Below the pieces are notes generated by a model. The model saw nothing but the letters and a program-made list of their open reading frames with translations. It was not told where the DNA came from and did not search any database. From positions 1 through 15,654 of the forward strand of contig CALJGH010000205.1 in NCBI GenBank assembly GCA_938073925.1: DNA of 15,654 nt. Reading direction: 5' to 3'. Numbering within the stretch: the first letter of the stretch is position 1; the number at the start of each line of letters is the position of its first letter. Below, piece after piece: positions 8,693 through 14,880 of the stretch. Origin of the DNA: an uncultured Nitrospinaceae bacterium (GTDB lineage Bacteria; Nitrospinota; Nitrospinia; Nitrospinales; VA-1). The position numbers and the translations under genes were made by a program.

Positions 8693-10075
8693 ATGACTTC
8701 TTCTATCAACCCGCAAATTTTCCGAGAATATGATATCAGAGGAATTGTGGGACAAGACCTCACTCCAGAATCTGTAGCAAGTATTGGTAAAGCTATTGGC
8801 ACCTATATCAGGAGAGGCGGCGGCAAAAAAATGGTTATCGGCAGGGATGTGCGTTCGAGTTCGATTGGATTTCGAGACATTCTTTCGAAGGCCTTAAATT
8901 CGACCGGATGCGATGTCATTGATATCGGAATGGTGCCTACGCCGGTGACGTATTTTGCTCTGTATCATTTTAAAGCCGATGGTGGGGTTATGATTACCGG
9001 AAGTCACAATCCACCGGAGTATAATGGATTCAAAATCAGCCAAGGCGTGCACAGTTTATATGGTAAAAAAGTTCAGGAATTAAAAAGACTGATCGAAGCA
9101 AACGATTTCGAAACAGGGACTGGCAATACAAGACAGCAAGAAGTTTTGGGCGATTACATGGAAAAGGTATGTTCCATTTTAAAGATATCGCGAAAGGTAA
9201 AAGTGGTGGTTGATGGCGGTAACGGCTGTTTTGGAATTGTTGGCCCGGATTTATTAAGAAGGCTGGGACAAGACCCTGTGGAACTGTTCAGCGAACCCGA
9301 TGGCACCTTTCCCAATCACCATCCTGATCCTACGGTCAAGGAACACCTGACTCACTTGATTGCAAAAGTTCGTTCCGAAAATGCAGAGCTTGGTATCGGG
9401 TTCGATGGCGATGCAGATCGAATCGGGGTTGTTGATGAAAAAGGACACATTTTATGGGGAGATCAACTGCTCACCATTTTTGCTCGCGATATTCTTTCCC
9501 GGAATCCGGGAGCTACCATCGTGGGGGAAGTGAAATGTTCACAGAACCTTTATCAGGATATTGAAAATCATGGAGGAATCCCTGTCATGGTGGCGGCCGG
9601 GCACTCACTGATAAAAAATAAAATGCGTGAAACAGGAGCTTTATTGGCTGGAGAAATGAGCGGTCATATATGTTTTGCCGACAATTACTACGGTTTTGAT
9701 GATGCCGTTTTCGCAGCCTGCCGAGTCCTTCAAATTGTAGCGGAGTCGAAGCAAAAGGTTTCTGAAATGCTTGCCGACCTGCCAGAGACAGCTTCTACTC
9801 CGGAGATTCGGATCGATTGTCCTGATGATAAAAAATTTGGAATTGTCCGTGAGTTAACAGAAATTTTCAGAGAAAAATATGATGTTATCGATATCGATGG
9901 CGTTCGCGTCAACTTTGATGGTGGTTGGGCTTTGATACGTGCTTCAAACACGCAGGCTATTCTGGTGCTGCGATTTGAGGCTGTCAACGAAGAACGATTG
10001 CAAGAACTGGTGGTTTTGGTGAAAAAGAAAATGGATAAGTATCAGCCCGTTGTTCAATTTGATTACAAGTCATGA
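8693..10075 (+). CDS. Phosphomannomutase/phosphoglucomutase (AlgC/ManB family)
   Basis: An alpha-D-phosphohexomutase of 460 residues that interconverts hexose 1- and 6-phosphates in the cytoplasm for sugar-nucleotide, LPS and exopolysaccharide precursors. The four family loops are visible: the phosphoserine loop TGSHNP with S104, the metal loop GFDGDADR (236-243; D238, D240, D242), the sugar-binding loop GEMSGH (320-325), and the phosphate-binding loop RASNT (416-420). The start IFREYDIRGIVG (9-20) and the length match the bifunctional PMM/PGM group, of which Pseudomonas AlgC is the reference. It follows the protease gene after 29 bp, and its ATGA overlaps the next gene by 4 nt. Glucose versus mannose preference cannot be read from the sequence. 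Confidence 0.94.
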   Translation: MTSSINPQIFREYDIRGIVGQDLTPESVASIGKAIGTYIRRGGGKKMVIGRDVRSSSIGFRDILSKALNSTGCDVIDIGMVPTPVTYFALYHFKADGGVMITGSHNPPEYNGFKISQGVHSLYGKKVQELKRLIEANDFETGTGNTRQQEVLGDYMEKVCSILKISRKVKVVVDGGNGCFGIVGPDLLRRLGQDPVELFSEPDGTFPNHHPDPTVKEHLTHLIAKVRSENAELGIGFDGDADRIGVVDEKGHILWGDQLLTIFARDILSRNPGATIVGEVKCSQNLYQDIENHGGIPVMVAAGHSLIKNKMRETGALLAGEMSGHICFADNYYGFDDAVFAACRVLQIVAESKQKVSEMLADLPETASTPEIRIDCPDDKKFGIVRELTEIFREKYDVIDIDGVRVNFDGGWALIRASNTQAILVLRFEAVNEERLQELVVLVKKKMDKYQPVVQFDYKS

Positions 10076-10452
10076 TAAAAAAATATTTGCACACAAGATT
10101 CAGAGTTTCTGACATAGATAAATCGATTTCTTTTTACCAGGATGTTCTGGGGATGGAAGTGATCGAGCAGAAAAATTCACCGCGCGGTTCTAAATTGGTG
10201 TTTCTGAAGTTTCCAGATATGGATTGCGAATTAGAATTATGCTCTTTCCCCGATTCAGGATCAGTCCATGTTCCAGAAGATTTGGTTCATCTTGCTTTTG
10301 AAGTGGATGACCTAGAAGTATGTATAGAAAAACTCAATGCGGCAGGTGTTCCTATTACAGAAGGCCCCTTAGAGACTTCAAATGGGACGAAGTTTATATT
10401 TACTGAAGACCCGGATAAATATGAAATCGAGTTGATGTATCACAAAGATTAA
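10072..10452 (+). CDS. VOC-family protein, glyoxalase I (lactoylglutathione lyase)-like
   Basis: A 126-residue vicinal-oxygen-chelate protein with two beta-alpha-beta-beta-beta halves. HTRFRVSDIDKSISFYQDVL at 7-26 is the glyoxalase I opening, and EDPDKYEIEL (112-121) is the matching end. Metal-ligand positions H7, E55 (in CELELC), H73 (VHLAFEV) and E120 agree with the His-Glu-His-Glu set of GloA. Glyoxalase I converts the methylglyoxal-glutathione hemithioacetal to S-lactoylglutathione. Whether glutathione is the thiol used here is not known, so other VOC functions remain open. Its ATG overlaps the phosphomutase stop by 4 nt. It is the last gene of the plus-strand run and ends 2 bp before the stop of the convergent broken Memo gene. 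Confidence 0.82.
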   Translation: MIKKYLHTRFRVSDIDKSISFYQDVLGMEVIEQKNSPRGSKLVFLKFPDMDCELELCSFPDSGSVHVPEDLVHLAFEVDDLEVCIEKLNAAGVPITEGPLETSNGTKFIFTEDPDKYEIELMYHKD

Positions 10453-10454
10453 AT

Positions 10455-11287
10455 TCAGGTCACGATAACATCAGCATATCCCACCACCCGGTTTTTATCT
10501 CCATTCACTTCCCCGGAAGTTTTGTATTCGATCAGTTCGGCTTTCTGCGCACCTAGTTTTTCGCAGCAAAGCAACATGACGGTCACCGGATTCACTCCAC
10601 ACATGGATATTTGCTCTTGCCGCACCGTTTCATAAAGACCGAGCGTGGCGCGATTCTCAATTTTGATAATGGTTTTTTTATCTTTTTCTTCGGCAAGCCT
10701 ATGAGACTCGAAATGTGACATGTCTGAGCTTGCGATAATTAAAGCTGTTTTCCCCTTTATGTTCTAAAGCTTTGATAATCCCTTCGCTTAAATTTTTGCA
10801 GATGGAAAAATCCACTTTCTTCAGGCAGATCGGAACAATGTGGAAATCATTTTTGAGGCACTACAGAAATGGAAGCTGGGTTTCCAAAGAATTCTCAAAT
10901 TGATGCGTAGCAGGGACGGGCTTTACGATGGAAGTTTCTTTACATAGTTGGGTTGCCAGCTCTTTATCAATAGCAATATCGCCCAAGCGCATAGACCATA
11001 TGCCTTCTGTCATTGCCGAAATATTTTCGCCGCGACCTGTATGGTTGGGGCCATAATAAAATTATGGTTTCCGGTATTTTGATTCGAGAATAGACTGCGC
11101 CTGCAATATCCCCGGAATATATGAAGCCAGCATGGGGAGACACCACTCCAATAGCCTTTTGCTTTTACTTTGAAAGGTTACCTAAATGACATGCTATTTT
11201 CTTTTCTAGTTCAACCGGATTTTCGGGGTAGAATTTCCCTGCTACTGCTGGTGCGCGTTGAGATGATCGCTTTTTGGAAGGATTCAT
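10455..11287 (-). pseudogene. Memo-family (AmmeMemoRadiSam system protein B) gene with two nonsense codons and two frameshifts
   Basis: Joining frames gives a near full-length Memo homologue (about 277 codons). The N-terminus has RAPAVAGKFYPENP after ATG 11287; then come VSPHAGFIYSG, GPNHTGRGENIS, THQFENSLETQLPFL and IIASSDMSHFESHRL; the C-terminal 88 residues (10455-10721) contain GLYETVRQEQISMCG and end at TGA 10455. Four lesions break it: TAA at 11167-11165 (codon 41), a one-base insertion near 11053 just before the GPNH motif, TAG at 10863-10861 (likely from CAG, in LPFLQ), and a one-base insertion near 10752-10755. Residues matching the conserved His/His/Cys cluster of the family (PHAG, PNHTG, SMCG) survive. 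Memo is a LigB-like dioxygenase-related fold, and its bacterial role is not settled. The 88-residue frame alone begins at an internal Met and is not an intact protein. Four separate lesions argue for real decay rather than one sequencing error. Confidence 0.88.
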
Positions 11288-11291
11288 TTTA

Positions 11292-11340
11292 GGCTATCCT
11301 CTTTCTTGCGAACTTCAAGTTGGAAGAGGAGGCATTAGCC
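11292..11340 (-). promoter_or_regulatory. Hairpin enclosing the ribosome site of the Memo gene
   Basis: On the minus strand GGCTA pairs with TAGCC and TCCTCTT pairs with AAGAGGA (12 pairs, with a 5-nt bulge). A small inner AAC/GTT stem closes the loop. AAGAGGA is the only good Shine-Dalgarno match for ATG 11287 (9-10 nt away), so folding would hide it behind an anti-Shine-Dalgarno strand. No U-run follows, so this is not a typical terminator. The pairing is read by eye; energy was not computed. Confidence 0.4.
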
Positions 11341-11360
11341 AAGATACAAAAATCAGTGCT

Positions 11361-11732
11361 TTAAAAAATAAGCCCGTTTTTCTTAAGCCAGTCCTCGGTA
11401 TTAAATTTTTTGTTATAAAATTCCTGAAACTCGATTTCTTTTTTGGAAAGCTTTTGCCCATCGATGAACTGAGCCTTTTTAGGGGACTTCTTTCTAGCGC
11501 GTTTTTTTGGAGCCGGTTGTTCTTCGGTGAGCTCTTCTTCCACTTCTAATTCAAGCGAGTCAGTAAGTACTTCCATTTTAAGGACAAGAACCATAAAACT
11601 TTTTGGGCATATTTCATCGTTTTTTTGGATTTCCGCAACAATCTTTTTGACCTTTGGCGATGTCATTACCGCTTCCGTAATGGCTTTGGATAATTTTTCA
11701 AAACTGCGTTCAGACCCGTCGGATTCACTCAC
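11361..11732 (-). CDS. Small charged protein of unknown function (123 residues)
   Basis: I do not recognise this protein. It starts at GTG 11732, 5 nt after AAGGAGG (11744-11738), the strongest Shine-Dalgarno match in the window, and a TTGACA-type promoter lies upstream, so it is very likely a real gene. Visible parts: a helical N-terminus (about 10-36, FEKLSKAITEAVMTSPKV), a hydrophobic patch SFMVLVLKMEVL (45-56), an acidic run (about 58-71, Glu-rich), a Lys/Arg cluster PKKRARKKSPKK (75-86), and an aromatic-rich C-terminus (FQEFYNKKF and DWLKKNGLIF). There is no signal peptide and no membrane segment. The acid-then-basic linker is low-complexity and suggests a flexible joint between two short helical parts. 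It sits 73 bp upstream of, and in the same direction as, the broken Memo gene, so the two may once have been one transcript. Confidence 0.75.
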   Translation of the reverse strand: MSESDGSERSFEKLSKAITEAVMTSPKVKKIVAEIQKNDEICPKSFMVLVLKMEVLTDSLELEVEEELTEEQPAPKKRARKKSPKKAQFIDGQKLSKKEIEFQEFYNKKFNTEDWLKKNGLIF

Positions 11733-11791
11733 AAAACCCTCCTTTCGGTTTCAGAAAAACAAATATTATTTATATTGCTTGTACTTATCTA

Positions 11792-11820
11792 ACCTTAAAC
11801 CTCAGCTATTACCTTGTCAA
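11792..11820 (-). promoter_or_regulatory. Candidate sigma70-type promoter for the 123-residue gene
   Basis: On the minus strand a perfect TTGACA (11820-11815) is followed after exactly 17 bp by TAAGGT (11797-11792), which keeps the key T1, A2 and T6 of the -10. The start of transcription would be near 11785, about 50 nt before GTG 11732. Confidence 0.45.
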
Positions 11821-11852
11821 GGGGACCTTTGTAAAAGCATGGAAATGAAGGA

Positions 11853-11861
11853 TGTTATAAT
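11853..11861 (+). promoter_or_regulatory. Extended -10 promoter element for the small membrane protein gene
   Basis: TGTTATAAT is a perfect TGn plus TATAAT extended -10. No good -35 stands at 16-18 bp, which extended -10 promoters can tolerate. Transcription would begin near 11868 and give a leader of about 47 nt carrying AGGA (11901-11904) before ATG 11915. Confidence 0.45.
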
Positions 11862-11914
11862 TATATTGCCTGTTTTGCACCCCAATAAAGATTTTATTAA
11901 AGGATAAGAGTTTT

Positions 11915-12262
11915 ATGGAAATATTTTCAAAAATCATGTCTTCACCCTCTCTTATCTGGGTTTTGACGGCAATGGGGTTTTATTTGGTCAATATATTTTT
12001 AGGTCTATATGTTGCTTTTCAGAAAAAAACAGTGCAGACCTTGAAGATACATAAATGGCTTTTTTACTCCATTGCGTTCTGTCTGGTTTATTTTCTCATT
12101 ATGAATCAGACGCATCACGAGAACACTTTGATAGATTATGCTGTGGTTCTTTATATGGTTGCACTCGTCCCCTTCAGCAAACGTTTCGATGTTTTAGTGC
12201 ATGCTCTGGTCGCGGTGCTTGGACTGATAATCATGCCTTTGCTTATCGTCCTGCAAATCTAA
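11915..12262 (+). CDS. Small integral membrane protein of unknown function (115 residues)
   Basis: I do not recognise a family. The protein is strongly hydrophobic, with probable TM segments at about 13-35, 48-66, 72-87 and 91-113, so three or four passes and short loops. Positive charges cluster at KK (37-38) and KIHK (44-47) after the first segment. QTHHENT (65-71), between segments two and three, carries two adjacent histidines that could be functional or incidental. ATG 11915 is preceded by AGGATAAG (10 nt spacing from AGGA) and an extended -10 promoter, so expression is well supported. It is divergently arranged from the 123-residue gene across 182 bp. The stop is followed by a stretch without a recognisable gene. 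Nothing here indicates a transport substrate. Confidence 0.75.
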   Translation: MEIFSKIMSSPSLIWVLTAMGFYLVNIFLGLYVAFQKKTVQTLKIHKWLFYSIAFCLVYFLIMNQTHHENTLIDYAVVLYMVALVPFSKRFDVLVHALVAVLGLIIMPLLIVLQI

Positions 12263-12492
12263 GCTCCGACTTGACGTGGGGCCAGAAGGTCTATTCTCTT
12301 TAAAGCGAAACTATTGTATTGACGCTTCTAGACAGCTTTGCTTCTTCTGATAAGGGGGGGAGAGGGAGTTGATCCTTTACGTCTGACCAAAGCGAGCGCG
12401 AGGCGATTAAGATATTTGGTGTCATTTGGGTTTGGTAACAAGCCACGATAGAATCACGCAGGCGGACAAGGGTAAAATTTAAGGAGAGTAAG
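12263..12492. other. Gene-poor stretch, possibly an interspersed repeat or gene remnant
   Basis: About 230 bases with no gene I can support. The minus strand is open for 85 codons (12557-12300), but the frame overlaps the ferredoxin 3' end, has no ribosome site, and is rich in Ser, Leu and Arg with no recognisable motif. A 7-G run followed by GAGAGGGAG (12354-12369) and the direct repeat GCTTCT (two copies in about 12322-12345) are visible. The stretch runs into the palindrome at 12493. It could be a dispersed intergenic repeat; that is a guess from its texture. Confidence 0.25.
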
Positions 12493-12506
12493 CTAGCGAA
12501 CGCTAG
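12493..12506. repeat. 14-bp perfect palindrome across the ferredoxin stop codon
   Basis: CTAGCG-AA-CGCTAG is a perfect inverted repeat of 6-bp arms. The ferredoxin stop (TAG, 12505-12503 on the minus strand) lies in one arm. In minus-strand RNA the hairpin is followed by a pyrimidine-rich segment but no run of U, so it would be a weak terminator or an RNA 3'-end stabiliser. Confidence 0.5.
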
Positions 12507-12808
12507 TCTGCGATGGCGGCTTTGACGGTGATGTCGCCGTAGACTTTTACCCGGCAACCGAGTTTTTGGTGATCTTCGAGTTTGTGGATCTTTTCAAAAA
12601 AAGTGCGTCCGTTTACGTTTTCCATAGGCTCTACTTCTACTACGCATTTGGCGCATAAACCTGTGCCTCGGCAATTGAGGAATTTGTTGAGGCCTTTATA
12701 AACCTCTGCATCATTATATTGGGCCGCCTGCCGCAAATTGGCACCATAACCTGCTTTAAATTCAAAGGTCTCATCCGTTTCGGTGTTGATTACTTTAATT
12801 TTTGGCAT
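12503..12808 (-). CDS. [2Fe-2S] ferredoxin, plant/adrenodoxin-type fold
   Basis: A 101-residue electron carrier. The four cluster cysteines fit the C-x5-C-x2-C ... C spacing: C46, C52 and C55 in NCRGTGLCAKC, and C85 in LGCRVKV. The flanking VVEVEP and QKLGC segments are typical of this fold. Full length, no signal peptide, cytoplasmic. AAAGGG about 5 nt upstream of ATG 12808 and a good promoter (12844-12873) support it as an independently transcribed gene. No partner reductase or oxygenase lies next to it, so its redox partner is unknown. Its TAG stop lies inside a palindrome. The cysNC gene ends about 250 bp upstream in the same orientation, but the promoter between them suggests separate transcription. 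Confidence 0.88.
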   Translation of the reverse strand: MPKIKVINTETDETFEFKAGYGANLRQAAQYNDAEVYKGLNKFLNCRGTGLCAKCVVEVEPMENVNGRTFFEKIHKLEDHQKLGCRVKVYGDITVKAAIAD

Positions 12809-12843
12809 GTTAACCCTTTAGATGTTTAGGTTTCGAGAGCGTT

Positions 12844-12873
12844 ATTAATGCCCGATTAACCGGACAATGTCAA
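12844..12873 (-). promoter_or_regulatory. Candidate sigma70-type promoter for the ferredoxin gene
   Basis: On the minus strand a perfect TTGACA (12873-12868) is followed after 18 bp by ATTAAT (12849-12844; 4 of 6 matches). Transcription would begin near 12837, about 29 nt before ATG 12808, with AAAGGG in the leader. Confidence 0.5.
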
Positions 12874-12891
12874 TCCTTAATTCTTTAAGTA

Positions 12892-12937
12892 GATGGGGTC
12901 AATTTGTACCTTTAAAGCAACCCCCTTTTACCCCATC
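12892..12937. repeat. Imperfect hairpin with GATGGGGT/ACCCCATC arms
   Basis: GATGGGGT (12892-12899) and ACCCCATC (12930-12937) are perfect 8-bp inverted repeats around a 30-nt loop. The arms and the adjacent TCAATTTG resemble the GGGGTCA-type ends seen near REP-associated transposases in various genomes, but no transposase is present, so this could be a remnant or chance. The remaining bases to 13047 show no gene or motif I can name. Confidence 0.3.
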
Positions 12938-13047
12938 CAACAAAACGTATTCTATTGTTCGAGTTACCAGAGGGAGATCATTGAAATCCCACATCCAGAA
13001 GCTTGAACGCAATAATTTCGCATTAAGAAGAATAGACTCATTGGCCC

Positions 13048-13063
13048 GCGGGGCTTGCCCCGC
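13048..13063. repeat. 16-bp GC-rich perfect palindrome just past the cysNC stop codon
   Basis: GCGGGGC-TT-GCCCCGC has 7-bp perfect arms. On the minus strand it begins at the last base of the cysNC TAG stop (13065-13063). It is much more GC-rich than its surroundings. With no U-run after it, it is not a textbook intrinsic terminator. A REP-like extragenic palindrome or mRNA 3'-end stabiliser is more likely. Confidence 0.55.
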
Positions 13064-14880
13064 TAAATGGAATAGTTATGTCCCATTAATATCTTCTTTT
13101 CTTTTAGAAAGTCCTGAATTTTGGTGGATGCGGTTTTTGCGTCCTGAGCTTGATCGAGAGACATGGTGATATCGGGTTCGCCTGTGGGTTGCGAGGCGAC
13201 CTGTATTTCTATCACCTGGTAAGGGTTAGCCAACAGTCTGAGGTCTTCCTGATCTTCTTTGTGAAAAGCGTTGGATGTGGAAATCACCACATGCCCGGCA
13301 TCGAGAAACAGTTTTGCCACTTCCCCTAGCCGCCTTGCGGACTCATCTTCAACAGTGGCATCGCCTAAATCAGCGGAGACACCCAGGTTCACATTTCTGC
13401 GATCTAAAAGGTAGCTCTGAAAATTGTTCTGAAAAAGATTGTGCTCAAGGGTTCTTGCCAACGGTCCTTTTCCTGACCCCGGTTCGCCGGTGATGAGGAT
13501 CAATGCGGCACGGTGCCCATTGCGATAAGCACGTTCTTCTGGTTTGATGTCGCTTTTTATCCAGTTGAAATCGCGGGTACGGACCTCATCTCTGAGTTTG
13601 TCTTCTTTGGTCGTCGGACTATAGGTGGTGATGATTCCGCCACCGCAAACGTCGTATTCATCGACCAATACAAAACGTCCTGTGGACGCGATGGACCCAA
13701 AAAGATCAAAAGCCACTGGAGATCTCGTTTTCAGTGTCAGTTCCGCGACATCATTTTTTGCTATGTAGTCTTGATTGCTTAATGTCTCAAGGGTGGAAGC
13801 ATCGATGGCTTTTTTAAATTCATGGACTTCACATTCCACTTCCTGAGTGTTTAGCTTGATTGTGAATTTGCGGCCTTTTTCCAGATTGCGTTTTCCCATC
13901 CAGAAAACATTGGCATCGAAAGTTGTAGAAACGATCGGTAACTCGTCCATTAAAGTACAAACATCTCCACGCTCGACAAAAATCTGTTCGTCCAAAGTGA
14001 ATCCAATGGATTCCGAAGAAGTTGCTGCGTTGGGTTGTTCGGGTACGCTCCAGGCTTCTATGGTTTTGACGACGGCCTGTTTGCTTGAGGGCGAGAAGAT
14101 AACACGGTCTCCTACTTTGAGCTTGCCTGATTCCACACGCCCGGCAATTATTCTGCGTTCGTCAAACTTATAGACGTCTTGCACGGGAAAGCGGAAGGGA
14201 AGATGATCGGGTCTCGGCTTTTTCTCGAACTGATCCAGCATATTTAAAACAGTGGGGCCTTTGTACCAAGGCATTTCATCTTTCAGTTCGGCAATGTTGA
14301 CACCTAACTTTGCTGAAACGGGGATGAACTCTCTCGCTTCAACTCCTAACGACTCTAAAAAGTTGGTGTACTCCGTTTTAATTTTGGAATACACTTTTTT
14401 GTCGTAACCCACCAAATCCATTTTGTTGATGACCACTGCCACCTGAGTGAGACCTAGTAGCTTAAGAATATAACCGTGGCGTCTAGATTGTTCCTTAACG
14501 CCTTCTTTGGCGTCAATGAGAAGAAGTGCGGCTTCTGCATCGGCAGCACCTGTTACCATATTTTTCAGGAACTCTTTATGACCCGGAGCGTCGATGATGA
14601 CGTATTTTCTTTTCGGGGTATCAAAGAAGATTTGTGAGGTATCAATGGTGATACCTTGTTCCTGCTCTTCTTGCAATGCGTCTAGCAGGAATGCAAACTC
14701 GAAAGTTTTTCCCTGCTGGTCGCAGATATCTTTGACGAAGTCGAGTTTTCCTTCAGGCAGACTTCCTGTATCGGAGAGCAGACGACCTACTAAAGTAGAT
14801 TTGCCGTGATCCACATGACCTACGATGACCATCCGCATCAAGCGGCTGGCAAGCTCTTGAGCGTTTCCGTTATTGCCCAT
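13063..14880 (-). CDS. cysN: Sulfate adenylyltransferase subunit 1 (CysN GTPase) fused to a degenerate APS-kinase-like domain
   Basis: CysN is the GTPase subunit that drives ATP sulfurylase (with CysD) to make adenosine 5'-phosphosulfate from sulfate and ATP. It has 605 residues. The GTPase motifs are complete: GHVDHGKST (21-29), GITID (76-80), DAPGH (97-101), NKMD (152-155) and SAK (189-191); two EF-Tu-like beta-barrel domains follow to ~418. The C-terminal 458-597 aligns in order with CysC APS kinase, but the P-loop reads GEPGSGKG (Gly where Ser/Thr belongs), the DGDN(V)R motif reads DRRNVN (493-498), the following phosphoacceptor/lid region is shortened, and no FTG-type substrate motif is visible. 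Kinase activity is therefore doubtful and the domain may be regulatory. The ATG directly follows the cysD stop (TAA ATG), with GAGGA 9 nt upstream inside cysD. A 16-bp palindrome follows the stop. Confidence 0.93.
   Translation of the reverse strand: MGNNGNAQELASRLMRMVIVGHVDHGKSTLVGRLLSDTGSLPEGKLDFVKDICDQQGKTFEFAFLLDALQEEQEQGITIDTSQIFFDTPKRKYVIIDAPGHKEFLKNMVTGAADAEAALLLIDAKEGVKEQSRRHGYILKLLGLTQVAVVINKMDLVGYDKKVYSKIKTEYTNFLESLGVEAREFIPVSAKLGVNIAELKDEMPWYKGPTVLNMLDQFEKKPRPDHLPFRFPVQDVYKFDERRIIAGRVESGKLKVGDRVIFSPSSKQAVVKTIEAWSVPEQPNAATSSESIGFTLDEQIFVERGDVCTLMDELPIVSTTFDANVFWMGKRNLEKGRKFTIKLNTQEVECEVHEFKKAIDASTLETLSNQDYIAKNDVAELTLKTRSPVAFDLFGSIASTGRFVLVDEYDVCGGGIITTYSPTTKEDKLRDEVRTRDFNWIKSDIKPEERAYRNGHRAALILITGEPGSGKGPLARTLEHNLFQNNFQSYLLDRRNVNLGVSADLGDATVEDESARRLGEVAKLFLDAGHVVISTSNAFHKEDQEDLRLLANPYQVIEIQVASQPTGEPDITMSLDQAQDAKTASTKIQDFLKEKKILMGHNYSI

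Noticed and set aside
10455..10721. Stand-alone 88-residue protein on the minus strand
   Set aside because: It is the C-terminal end of the Memo gene. Its Met (in SSDMSHF) is internal to a conserved motif and the upstream part is readable in other frames.
12300..12557. 85-codon open frame on the minus strand
   Set aside because: It overlaps the ferredoxin 3' end in another frame, has no ribosome site and no recognisable motif; treated as non-coding.
13048..13063. Intrinsic terminator for cysNC
   Set aside because: The hairpin is strong but no run of U follows on the minus strand, so it is listed as a palindrome only.
12867..13169. 100-codon open frame on the plus strand
   Set aside because: It runs through the GC-rich palindrome and into the end of cysNC on the opposite strand; composition is random-looking and there is no start signal.
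13847..14173. 108-codon plus-strand open frame inside cysNC, and similar frames inside moeB and the permease gene
   Set aside because: They are antisense shadows of strongly supported genes, with no motifs or ribosome sites.
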